From positions 124,001-188,000 of the forward strand of contig MU008198.1 of assembly GCA_010909165.1 (NCBI GenBank): DNA of 64,000 bases, in the 5' to 3' direction. Shown here in pieces: positions 44,998-55,336 of this stretch. The notes under the pieces are model-generated. The model saw nothing but the letters and a program-made list of their open reading frames with translations, was not told the DNA's origin and ran no database searches. Position 1 is the stretch's first letter. Each line of letters begins with the position of its first letter. Position numbers and translations under genes: made by a program. This DNA is from Anthoceros angustus. Lineage: Eukaryota; Streptophyta; Anthocerotopsida; Anthocerotales; Anthocerotaceae.

Positions 44998-45776
44998 GTG
45001 ATAGACATGCGAGGATTTCTGAGAGGACGGAAGTACACACTTCTGGTGATGGACGTTCCAAGGGGGTTTCCAATCGGGCCCTTGGACAAACGAGTTGACA
45101 AGCAGATGATGGACACTGTTTTGCAGAGCTTTGCGGAGAAAATAACTTCCCATGAGTTGAGAATGATTTTCATGCATGGTGTGGAGGAGGCTCACACCAT
45201 GAGGGAGTCCACGCGGAAGTGGAGCAGGAAAGAGGGCTTGGTCTCATTCGTATGGGACAAGACCAACATGAACAATGACAGGGGTGGGTTCGAGATCGTA
45301 GAATATATCACAGTGGGTTGGGGGATGAAAGATGGGTTCACAGGGGATAGAGTTCCAATGATGCCCAATGCCATGCATGGCACTTTCAACAATGGGAGGT
45401 CTGTGATCGCTCACGACACGGTTGTGAAGAAACAGGTGTACATGTCACAAGACAAGCTGGTGGTTTGCCCATACCAGAGGCCTCTGGGGCTTATGATGAA
45501 ACTTATCAAAACCTTCTCGAGAGAGGGGGATTGGATTTTGGATGTATGCTCTAGGAGTGGGACAACGTTACTGGCGGTCCTACTGTGCGGACGGAATGGT
45601 ATTGCTATTGAAGCTGACTTGAGGTGTGCAGGATATATATTCCACAGCGGATTTCTGGGCATGAGGTTCTGCCTGATGGTGACGAAGAACTGAAATTTGA
45701 CGCCCACCGCAGAGGACTTGCGCAATTCTGGGCAAAGGAGGTGTGTATCAGCGAGAAGGACTCTCTGCAAGCGTAG
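44998..45776 (+). pseudogene. N4/N6 DNA methylase-like ORF, frameshifted
   Basis: A 231-codon frame (first ATG 45,007) resembles class-beta N4-cytosine/N6-adenine DNA methylases. An early block YTLLVMDVPRG (Asp-Val-Pro-Arg at 45,052-45,063) sits where Asp-Pro-Pro-Tyr/Trp is expected. A late block VCPYQRPLGLMMKLIKTFS, then WILDVCSRSGTTLLAVLL and GIAIEAD (45,460-45,620), matches the SAM-binding Phe-x-Gly-x-Gly region, with Arg replacing the first Gly. Around 45,632-45,641 (ATATATAT) the frame shifts: the other frame continues plausibly (YIPQRISGHEVLPDG) to a stop at 45,774-45,776. The frame is open upstream into the LTR end, so the start is unknown and the retroelement may have truncated it. 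Both catalytic motifs are atypical, so activity is doubtful. Confidence 0.65.
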
Positions 45777-46040
45777 GTGGTTTCCTTAAACGCTAGGCGG
45801 TTGAAGACCAAAACTGGAGCCCTTTTGACAGAGGGACAGCAATCCTTGGATACTGTTTGGCAGCCTTCCACGACTCCTGACGACGACGACACACGACTAA
45901 ACGAACACATAAGGGCCTTGGGGGCGAACGATAGCTTCGATGAAGAAGCTAGAGGAAGTGGAGCGCATTCGAAATCTGGCTATTGTGATGGATTCGGAGT
46001 TTGCTCTAGCCCCGGACGAGTCCCAAGTTAGCCCTAGGGA
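45777..46040 (+). other. Acidic open stretch after the methylase-like ORF
   Basis: In-frame words DDDDTRLNEHI and, one frame over, KKLEEVERIRNLAIVMDSEF read as an acidic, helical tail ending at a stop near 46,042. It may be the distal part of the same gene or element. No domain is recognised. Confidence 0.3.
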
Positions 46041-46289
46041 GTAGGCTTAGTGTTCTCATGTCATGTGCATCTGCTGCTTCTCTTAGTTCGCAATCACTTA
46101 TGGACCCGTTGCATTCAGGCAATTGATGTCTTCAGTTTTCCTTGTTCCAAAGAAACAATGAAAAGGCGCCAGCCGGCTGGCACCCTCTTGCCGTTTTGAT
46201 GTCTTTGTTGTGCGAATACGGTTTTTCACAAGACCTTATCGTTGGAACATGGTCTTTAAAAAGAGCTAAAACGCATATTTCGGGACTGT

Positions 46290-46670
46290 GTGGAATGTGC
46301 TACGAGGGTTTTCATTTCACGGAAGGGGGTTCGGATATTCACCCCCTTCACAAGATATCGTGTTCATCGTATGCTGGTCGTTAGGAAGCAACGCTTCCAA
46401 GCTAACTATGCTTGGCAACAGGGGATTCTGGAGGCATGGAAGGGAGATGTGGCCAAGAATGTTACCTTACAGCTCCGTTTGAGTGAGATGACCCTCGAGA
46501 GAGATGCGCTGCGCAACAAGTTAGCCTCGGAGAATGGCCTGAGGAATTTGAATGCCCTGGCTGATCCACTTTGTATCCACAAGCTGGACACCGTTGTAAG
46601 CATCGGATGTTTCAAGGGAATTCACGACTCTAATTTCAAACCCACCATTGCTGTTCTCAAGTGTGTTTAA
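46290..46670 (+). other. Possible coiled-coil remnant
   Basis: A 126-codon open frame contains a helical, heptad-like segment (LRLSEMTLERDALRNKLASE). No family is recognised. Minus-strand open frames overlap it (46,521-46,802) and follow it (47,007-47,216, with a PPKKKKVEQ nuclear-localisation-like word next to a poly-T run). I cannot decide which strand, if any, is coding. Confidence 0.25.
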
Positions 46671-47219
46671 ACCCTCTTCAACAAGCACAGAGTTGGCAAG
46701 TTCGTTTACCAACAAATTCCGACCTCCATTTTCAAACGGTATTGCCCAATTAGGTTTTTGCTCATTCTTCCTCGACTTTCCCAATAATGTGCCCACTTTC
46801 AATGCATGAGACGGGTACTTGTTCCGTGTCTTCCCTTGAGCAACTCTCCCCTGTCACGGGCATGTTCACCAGCACCCTTCTATTGTCACCGTTTCCCCAA
46901 CTCACTGTGTTTGCATCTTATTCTATGGTCTTGCCTTTCTTCCACCTGTGCTTGAGTCCTAATTTATCCTCTAACCAAGCAGATTTGGAAGACGTGCATG
47001 TGCGGCCTATTGCTCCACTTTTTTTTTTTTTGGTGGTCCGTAGCCCTCTTCTCTCCCTTGTTTATCTTCTCCTGTAGTTGAGCAATTTGCTCTACTTCTT
47101 GCTAAAGGACTTGCTGCAACTTGCTTTCCATAAGCGGCTTGTCTCTCGTACATCTTCCTTTGCTCCTCGCTATTGTGGTAGAACTGGTAGTGGCATTTGG
47201 AGAGAATGAAACCCATTTT

Positions 47220-48318
47220 GGACAGCTCGAATCTCCCTCTCTATCACTAATTGGATTTTTGAACTGATCAAACCTCTAATTTCACTCTTGATTCCCAATG
47301 ACTAATTACAATTTTTTTTGTAAAAAGAAATTAGTTTCTATTCCTAAATATGAAAGATCACAAGTTTCCATAGTGAGAGGTGTCTCACTCAATTAGTGTT
47401 ACTCATCAAGTAATAAGATAGTCTATACCATTGAATATCCAGACGTAATCAATTCATTTTTGGTTATTCATTGCTCATTTCTCTAAATAAGTATGCTTTA
47501 GGCATAATGGTATGTAAATATCTTCACCTCTAACAACGATTTGCGGTAATAATTTTCCAATTCTTTATGTGAATGGTGCCACCTTACCATAAAGAATTAA
47601 GTTCTGTGGAACAAAACAAGCAATTCTTTTGAAAGTAAGAGGTCTCAAGTTGATCAACCTAGAGTAAGAAATTCTCAGCTAATCCAACCAGAACAAGAAC
47701 TCTAAAGTAATTGTGCTACATTCTGAGTTGTTTTCTAATGGATTCTGTCTAATCAACAAAATAAACAATCACAAAAGATCACAACAAAGAATACATAATT
47801 CAATTGATAAGTCCAAGTTTAAGATTTTGTATTATAAATTATAAATCGTGAAAATTATGCATGCAAAATGAATGTGAACACAATAATCACGTGAGAACAA
47901 TCAAAATAATGCCTATTTTTTGGTGAAAAACTATTTATATAGCATTCTATTAACTGTTTCTCAACGATATAGCCAACAGTCAAGCTCCATGTGAAACTTA
48001 TTAAGGTTATAATCTTCAATAACCGCTTTCCAATTAATTATATATTTTTTAAATCCTTCATATTCCAATCAATTATAATTAACTTGTTCGATTGAGTTCT
48101 CTTCGTATTGGTTTCTTTCAGTTTTGTAACTCACTTGCAAATTATTATCCAAAATGCTTAAATTAGTGTCTAATAGGCCTCTCTGGAGCAGACCTTCAAT
48201 CGTAAATCAATAACTTCTTGAGACATGACAGATACAATCAAGTGTGTAATGTAGATAGAATATCATTGATCCAACATACATTCGGACATTGAGCACCAGG
48301 TGCTCTCATACCATATTA
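47220..48318. other. AT-rich intergenic tract, no gene
   Basis: Composition turns sharply AT-rich here compared with both flanks and stays so to about 48,830. Stop codons are dense in all frames. No RNA gene or repeat is seen apart from the inverted-repeat element that follows. Confidence 0.6.
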
Positions 48319-48666
48319 CCGTACCCCGAGGTGTGATTTGGCATTAATTAATTAAAATAAGTGAAAGTTAAAAATCTGGAAATTATTGTACTTAAAATGT
48401 TGAATATATAAAAATTTATGAGTTTAAGATTCCGAAAAGAAGGAAACTAGAGTTTGTATGGAAAATTAGGACCTGTTTAGGGGAGGTCTATACATATTCG
48501 TTAGTTTTATATATATACCTATGTATTTTAATAAAATTTTAAAATGATAAATTTATTTTTAATAAATATTGAACATTTGAAAAATATAAATATTTATGTT
48601 GAACCTTATTTTTTCAAAAAATAATTATTTCGGCATTATCCTGTTGAAGCACCCCTCGGGGTACGG
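48319..48666. mobile_element. Small inverted-repeat element (MITE-like), TA target duplication
   Basis: The termini are CCGTACCCCGAGG at 48,319-48,331 and its complement CCTCGGGGTACGG at 48,654-48,666, a perfect 13-bp pair. TA directly flanks both sides (48,317-48,318 and 48,667-48,668). The 348-base interior is very AT-rich and non-coding. Size, ends and TA duplication fit a non-autonomous Tc1/mariner-like MITE, though a TA duplication in AT-rich DNA is weak support. Confidence 0.55.
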
Positions 48667-48987
48667 TACTTTTATAAGCGGAAGCATAAAAAGTAGATTG
48701 CAACAAAGCAAGATGCAATTCAATAAAAACGATTTCCAAAAATTATCTTAAATATGTGTGGTGGGGTTCACTAAGTAACGTAATTATTAAATAAATAATA
48801 ACAGGTAAATTATTCTAACCCTATAACTCTAACGGAGGGCAAGAGCAGGATATTAAAGAAGACAGCGAATTGGCGGAGGGAGGGGAGCCGGGAGAGATCG
48901 GGCACATGTCGCGCCGCAAGCAGGCAGCATAACCGTCATAGGATGATGACCATACACATTCTTCGCACATGTTTGTCAAGTTAGTAA

Positions 48988-49239
48988 CGTATCTTCGCCC
49001 ATAATGCCGCTCTGCATCTCATGTCCCTGTTTTACGAGTCACTAAGCCAAGGTGAGGACGCCTGCTCGGCCTTGCAATCCGCGATGATCAAGATGCGCCA
49101 GACTGGCAAGTACACCCTCCACCAATTAGCTCCGTTTGTAGTAACTGGCTTGCCCACAGTCTGCTTACCACCACAGATGCAGAGATGCCAGGCTGCATTG
49201 GAGCTTGCTTCGTCCATCTCCAACCTCCAAACATCCTAA
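48988..49239 (+). pseudogene. CHAT-domain C-terminal fragment
   Basis: An 83-codon open frame reads HNAALHLMSLFYESLSQGED, ACSALQSAMIKMRQTGKYTL, HQLAPFVVTGLPTVCLP. This matches the end of CHAT protease domains (caspase/separase-related, often with TPR repeats), whose C-terminus typically shows FYxxL, a helical repeat and an APFVLxG strand. The catalytic His and Cys lie upstream in intact proteins and I find none here. It could be a terminal exon, but no upstream exon is visible in the AT-rich tract, so I call it a relic. Confidence 0.45.
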
Positions 49240-50442
49240 GGCTAGCGCCTTGAACCAAGCGATGACTTGTGGATTCGCATTGTGACCTCACAAGCTCCAG
49301 ACTATCCCAACTTTCACACCGTGAACAAACAGGGAAGCATGTCACAACAAAGCTCGTGCTTATCTCCTTGTAACATAAAAAATCCATCGTTCTCTTGTGC
49401 CGATCCGGGTTTGGCCTCCTCGCACCCATCATCTCTCGATGCTGCCGATACCGGTCTATCAGCATCGTGCTCAGCCGCCCCCGCTCACAGCTCTGGTGCA
49501 GCCGTCCTTTCTCACGAGCACGGTCTGCCCCTGCTTCCCCCGAGGAAAACCTTGGCAAACTACCCGCTTTCCTACAGTTGTCCCTCGGCCGGGCACTGAC
49601 TCCTCCGGTGGCGCGCCCGCCTTATCTACTCTAGCTGCCTCTTTATCCTTATATTGTCCTTGGGCCTCGGACACGGTCTTAGATCCAGTTATACCTATGG
49701 TGCGTCCTTGGACTTCTGCAGAAGCCCTCCGCTTGCCTCCATGTGTATCCGCACATTCATACCATTTCCTATCCTATGTATCATGTATGAATTCGCTCTT
49801 CCTCCTTTTTCATCTTTTTATCTCTGCCGACCCCGACGTGGTTGCACCACGGCCGTCTCTCTTTTTAATCATATTCTTTCTGCCAGCGCCATGTCGCCAG
49901 GTCAACGCGCACAGGCCGGCCTCATCGGCGGCAACAATATGATCGTGGGAAGCGTGCGATTCTCGTTTCAGATTTGCGGACGTGCAAGAGGATGGACAGC
50001 AGTGTGTTCTTCCTCTTGCCATGAGCAGTGTTTCTTCTTCTTCTTGCCATGACTGCTCACAGGTTCCGGGTTGGGGTTAAGCAAACACGCAGGAGCGATC
50101 TGAAGCGACTGGGAGCTGTTTCGGGGCATCGGGTGTACAGTGTGGGTGCTGACGATGGTGATGTGTGGAATCTGTTCGTGACATGTGCAGTGGCAGCGCC
50201 ATCCTGTACCCGGTGGGAGCTCCAGCTCGGGTGTGGTAGCCTTGCACGTCTCCAATTTAAGTTGCTCAGATCGCTACCCGCCTCAAGTACCCTCCCACCC
50301 AGACCGTCAACATTGGTGCTGCTCAAGGACATCGTCCTCTCCTCCAGCCTCATCTTTGACGGCAATTACTCCTGCACCCATCTTAAACGCCAGCAACAAT
50401 CTAAAGCCGGAGATCAGTCGGAGCTCTGAATGAAAAGTCCCC
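49240..50442. other. No recognisable gene
   Basis: Several open frames occur on both strands (for example plus 49,397-49,942 and plus 50,028-50,429) but they are overlapping, Ser/Pro/Leu-rich and without motifs. Confidence 0.45.
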
Positions 50443-50861
50443 ACAGTCCAGAAGTGGGACGCCAACAACGTGCTGCTGCAGAACATCGGGTTCGAGATCC
50501 CTCCCACCAACCGGCGGACCCCCCTCCCTGCCCGAGGACACGGACCAGATCAGGTCACGGTGGACTCGCTGCTTCTCACGTTGTCCCCAGACGAGAAGGG
50601 AACATCTCCAGCTTCATCACCGTCAACGCTTGGCAGTCGCCAGAATCACCGCATCATGATAACTGTGACCAGTCTTCCGGGTCCTACTGGGAAACCACCA
50701 GGCTCGCCTACTACGATTCTCCGGACTGGCAGACGGTGAACCATAGCTTGCATACTGACTTAAACTTTGGCGTCCTTTCTTTGGAGTTTGCACCAACTTC
50801 CAAGCTGATCAACGTTTCTTGGTGCATTCATGATTCGCAGGACTATCCGTGGCCATACTAA
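50443..50861 (+). pseudogene. Unrecognised frameshifted ORF
   Basis: Two adjoining frames join smoothly near 50,600: VQKWDANNVLLQNIGFEIPP and a LTLSPDEKG end in one, NISSFITVNAWQSPESPHHD and an aromatic-rich tail ending QDYPWPY before a stop at 50,861 in the next. The amino-acid make-up (many Asn, Trp, Tyr; N-glycosylation-type NIS, NHS, NVS) looks like a secreted or extracellular protein. I do not recognise a family. The join implies one frameshift or a tiny intron. Confidence 0.35.
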
Positions 50862-50869
50862 CCACAGGT

Positions 50870-53436
50870 AACCTCCTCCTCCTCGTCCTCCTCCTCCTAT
50901 TTCCAGGGCAGCTGCTATTTCCAGGATGCAGGGATCGAAGGCCGATTTTGATCAGTCGGAATCGCTAAATTTTTGCGTTCATCCTTGATTCTGGCGGGCA
51001 ACAATATTTCAATAGTGATCGTGGACTGAGTCAGCAGAAATACGCCGACCTAAGTGAGCAATGAGATGTGAGCACATAACGTTCGGTGGCGTCCCTGAGC
51101 AGCATGCCCTGGAAACTTTCCAGTCCATGCTGTTAAGCCTTCAATTCTTTTCTTAACTTCTGGCTCTGTTCAGTGACCCACCCAGAACTATGGAGTTGAT
51201 AACAAGCTGTCACCAATTGATCTCACATGTCGCAACTCCAAGCCGTGCCCCATTCCCAAGGAGGCATCAAGTCCGTGAGCTCCTCCTCATTCATGGCCAA
51301 CTTCAATGTGCCTCCATGTCCAGCAGTTCCCATCACCTGATCATCTCTCATTCCCATTTTTGTCATAATCCGCAGTAGCCTCAAGGGTGAAGTACCAGCG
51401 GCTGGATTTGTAGTATAGGGTATAGCCCTGATTCGTGCTTTCCCGGCCTTGTGCTCATGATCCTGCTCCCAGCTTGGAAGTCGAGAGGTGGGTGCACATT
51501 GTTCATGTCGACCACGCCCTAGGTGATGCTCAAAGATAGTCCACAGCTTTTGCATCCATAGCCGGTTTCAAAAGACTGTCCACAGCTTTTGTAACTTAAG
51601 CCTGTTTTCCTCCATCCTGGAGAAGCATGTACGAGCTTAAATAGTTGATCTTATAGTGAACGATATCATTCACAGGCCAGGTGTTGTCTATGGAACCATT
51701 TGTACAAGGAACTGTTTGCTGCCTTGCACTAGCTAGGCAGAACGCTAGCTCCTGTGCCGAGGTTAGTTATGAAGTGTAAGCCTTTTGGTGTAATGCAAGA
51801 GAGTATTTCCAGGGTGAAGCAAAGGAGAGGGGATATGAGAGTCTCAATCTTTCCAGTCTTTGAGAGTCTCAAGACCGGCCACAACAAAATTTCAGCAGAC
51901 CAGGGACACAAGCTGGTGTGGTTGAATCTCCTGTTTCGAAGTCCTGTCATGTCCTGCCGTTCTGCGCGCAGGCCCTAAAGCCGCGCTTGGCTGTGGAAGG
52001 AAGGTTTCAGACACGGTCTACAGTGTTGCATGGCTCTGTAAGCATCTCCTAGTATGTATCTGGCCACGGTCTACAATGTTGCAATGCATGTGTTGCAACC
52101 AGTCGGAGCCAGCAGAAAACCAGCTCTTTCTGCATACCGTCACAAGATGTCCGGGGTTGCCAGGGGAAAAGCACACGATGTCAGATGCCAGACTTACATG
52201 TAGACGAGACCACCAAAAAAACTGGTTTTCACATTGGTGGCAGGGTGGCAGGACGCTGTACTAATGGTAGAAGCACGATTTGTCAGCTGCTGGCCACACC
52301 TCGACGAGCAATCGGCCTACTTTTCAGACGGTCAAATCTCACAGCACTGTCTGATGAGAATCGGTGTCTAGCACCTTCCGAAGAGAGGACTTGCTCACAA
52401 AATCGTACGATGCCCGCGGATAATGCTCAGCTCAAACCTGTCAACCCAGTGAGATGAAACGTTGTCTGATGACCGCAGAGAATGAGGGACCAGTGTCTCT
52501 CAGGATTGGGATAGGGGTGGATCAATCATGCTGCACACCAACTTCGTGAACAGGCAAGCACTTGGAAAAGCAGTGGTACACGAGGTCCCTCCCCCCTGGA
52601 AACAAAGTGGCCGAAAAGGAAACAAATTGACTCCAAGCTTGACCTCTTGTCAAGATGTTGGTGACGTAGTCTGTAAAGTAGCCAATCAGGAGGTCCTGCT
52701 GTGACATCGCAATCGGGAGGCACATGGGAAAGCAGAAGCCTGAGTGGGCTCGTAGTTAATACCACCACCTACCATACCTGCGAAAGCAGAAGCAGACGGT
52801 TGAGCACTATGCCTACTTCTTCCACGGGCAGACTACTACTCGAGAAAATTTGCCAAGGGAGGCCTGGGTAGCACACCGAATCTCAAGAGGACTGCTCACG
52901 GTGACGAAATAGTGCGAGGCCACCGGCCCCTCGCAAGGTTAGGCTGCCCTACGCCGCCTGCCCTTCCCGATCTGTACAAGCAAAATGCTAAACCTAGCAG
53001 CAGAGCCGCAGCTGGGTTTTTCAGTTCAACGCGTATGATTCCCGAGTCACCCAGACGACAGAGAAGGCAGTGGGAAGATACCTCCGCCACCCAGGAAGGG
53101 ATCCATGAACCGAATAGAACCTCGAAGGGGGGGGCAGGGGTCATAATAACGGAAAGAGACGCGCTGCGGAATCAGGATCACGGTTTTCACGTACACAGAA
53201 GCTGTCAGAGCGGGTGGAAGCTGGAAGCATGCAACCCATGCCTCCTCCCTGGCGCGGGCCAAAGTTAGGGTTAGAGCGGCACCGACAGGGCAGGATGGCG
53301 CAGGATTCGGTACACGAGACAGCTGGGTGCGGGTTCCCGACAGGCTTGCAAGGCAGGTGCGCGGAAACGGCATCTCCCCACGCACACGCTCCTCCGACCC
53401 CCTTACTGTAGCACAAGAGTGTTTGTACATCTGTAG
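50870..53436. other. No recognisable gene
   Basis: No frame on either strand combines length, motif and plausible splice sites. The region is unremarkable in composition apart from short runs such as TCCTCCTCC near 50,880. Confidence 0.5.
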
Positions 53437-53492
53437 CTGGCTGGCTGGCTGGCTGGCTGGCTGGGCTGGCTGACTGGCTGGCTGGCTGACTG

Positions 53493-53530
<38 letters not shown>

Positions 53531-53588
53531 TGGATGATTGAATGACTGGCTGACTGGCTGACTGGATGACTGGCTGAGTGGCTGGTGA
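53437..53588. repeat. CTGG/CTGA tetranucleotide microsatellite
   Basis: About 150 bases of CTGG with interspersed CTGA and GATGA variants. Minus-strand translation gives Ser-Gln-Pro-Ala strings, an artefact of the repeat. Confidence 0.95.
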
Positions 53589-54145
53589 TATCAGCCTCCA
53601 CGCTTTGACAAAGCAGAGTTTTAACAAGGATGAGAATCTGGCGACCGAGTCCAGGTCCCCAGGTCCAGGACCAGGACCGTGCGTTGCAACTTGACATTAG
53701 CAGTCATGGCCCAGGCCAATGGGTGGAGCAGAAATTCCAGAGCGGTGCCCGAGTCGGGCCGTCGGGCCTCGACACACGAGCCCCGTTGGAAGATGAAGAA
53801 GAGATTCATCGCGGTATTATAAATACGTGCCTCCCTTGCGTTCAGTTACACCTCCTCTTAATTCATGTTTCCACCGATTGACCAATGGTTTCATATGCCC
53901 GAAGCAATAGAATACTGCAGAACAAGTACAAGAGGGCATGATTGTGAGGCCACAGCCCACGTCGGGGGTGGGCACTGCAGGCATCGTAGTACGACTCCTT
54001 GGGACGACTGCAGCAGCAGCCAGAGGTGCAGCTTGCAGATGGGATGCATGTACATATACGCATGTACATATGTGTAATGTAGCAGACAAGGAAGGGCCAA
54101 GCGATTGCCAGGCTGGGGAGGCTTGGGGCAGTCCTGGGCAGTCTG

Positions 54146-54146
<1 letters not shown>

Positions 54147-54178
<32 letters not shown>

Positions 54179-54192
54179 CCCTGACCCTGACC
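54147..54192. repeat. GAGCCT/GACCCT hexanucleotide repeat
   Basis: Five GAGCCT units followed by three GACCCT units. A simple repeat in a region without a supported gene. Confidence 0.9.
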
Positions 54193-54349
54193 CGACTCCG
54201 ACTGCAACGTACGCACAATGGGAATAAAAGAAAAGGCCCGGGCCCCCGGGGTGGCGTTTTGTGCATGCAGGGGGGACGTGCGTGACGGCCGGCGGGCGTC
54301 ACCAGATCACATTACGCCCGCCCGCCTACCCCGCCCGCCCGGCCCCTCC

Positions 54350-54425
54350 TCCTCGTTACCCGTTACCCGTTACTCGTTACTCGTTACCCGTTACCCTTAC
54401 CCTTACCCTTACCCTTACCCTCAGG
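54350..54425. repeat. CGTTAC/CCTTAC hexanucleotide repeat
   Basis: Units of CCGTTA and ACTCGT(T) change into CCCTTA units. The complement is TAAGGG, not the telomeric TTAGGG or TTTAGGG, so it is a plain microsatellite. Confidence 0.9.
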
Positions 54426-54864
54426 GTTTCTCCCCCCGTCTGTTTTCGTTGAGTGGGTCCCATTGTGGCCGACTGACCCCCGTAGCACCCGGTCACAATT
54501 CAACTTGGCCGCGAAGGCGCTTTGCCGGTGTGGTATGAAAGGGCATGTGTCAGTAGGGTGCACCGCCAAATACATACGTACTGTGCCTTCCATTTTCATG
54601 TCGCTGCCCGTGCGTCTTTTGCGGGCCGGGTCGGGGTTACATGGGAAACGGGCCCCCAGTGGCAGGGAAGTGGTGGGACTGGAGGAGCGGGCTCCGTTTT
54701 AGGTAATGTGGCGCACCAAGCGCGCTCGACGCCGGTGAAGCCGCGGCTGTACAGGGCCCTCGATCGTCGCCGCCTTCTCCTGCTTCTCCTGGCCACGCGA
54801 AACACCTGACCCGTTTCCTCCTTCTCCAGGCCCGCGTCGCCCGCAATTTAGCCGCTCGTCCGCC

Positions 54865-54930
54865 TTGGCCTTGGACTCGCCTCCGCATCCGCCTCCGCCT
54901 CCGCCTCCGCCTTCGCCTCGCCATCGCCTT
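54865..54930. repeat. CGCCTC-type hexanucleotide repeat
   Basis: CCGCATCCGCCTCCGCCTCC and related units about 450 bases upstream of the glycosyltransferase start, in a CpG-rich, promoter-proximal stretch (about 54,700-55,330). Confidence 0.75.
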
Positions 54931-55250
54931 CGCTTTGCATTGCCAATTCCATTGCATTGGTCGCAGCGCGCGCGGGCGCGGGGCCCTGGATTTCCGCCTT
55001 TCCGCCTCTCGTTTGCAGCGGGAGGCTGCAAATGACCGCGCTGCGGCGCTGCGGGAGCCGGTGCTGGATTCCCGAGCCGGGGGCGGGATCCGCGTCCCGA
55101 TCGCCGTAGTCGAGCTCGCCTCGGTGCTGCGGTAGGAGGGGGATCGGGGAGCGCCATGCGGCGCCAGCACCGCCGGCTTTCGCTTCTGGCAATTCTGGGG
55201 ACGGGAGACCGGGAGGCAGCGGAGGGTGGAGGGTGGAGGGGGACGGGACT

Positions 55251-55270
55251 GATTGATTGATTGATTCAGA
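55251..55270. repeat. GATT tetranucleotide repeat in the 5' leader
   Basis: Five GATT units just upstream of the glycosyltransferase start, within the probable 5' untranslated region. Confidence 0.85.
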
Positions 55271-55336
55271 ATCGGGAAGGGCAGGGCTGGAGGTGGAGGA
55301 GGATTGCTTGTTCCGGGTGCGAGGTTTGTTCGTTTC

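Noticed and set aside
53047-53697. 216-codon minus-strand frame with Ser-Gln-Pro-Ala repeats
   Set aside because: Generated by the CTGG microsatellite at 53,437-53,588.
54350-54425. Telomere-like array
   Set aside because: The repeat is TTACCC/GGGTAA, not the complement of TTAGGG or TTTAGGG, and it mixes with CGTTAC units. It is a microsatellite.
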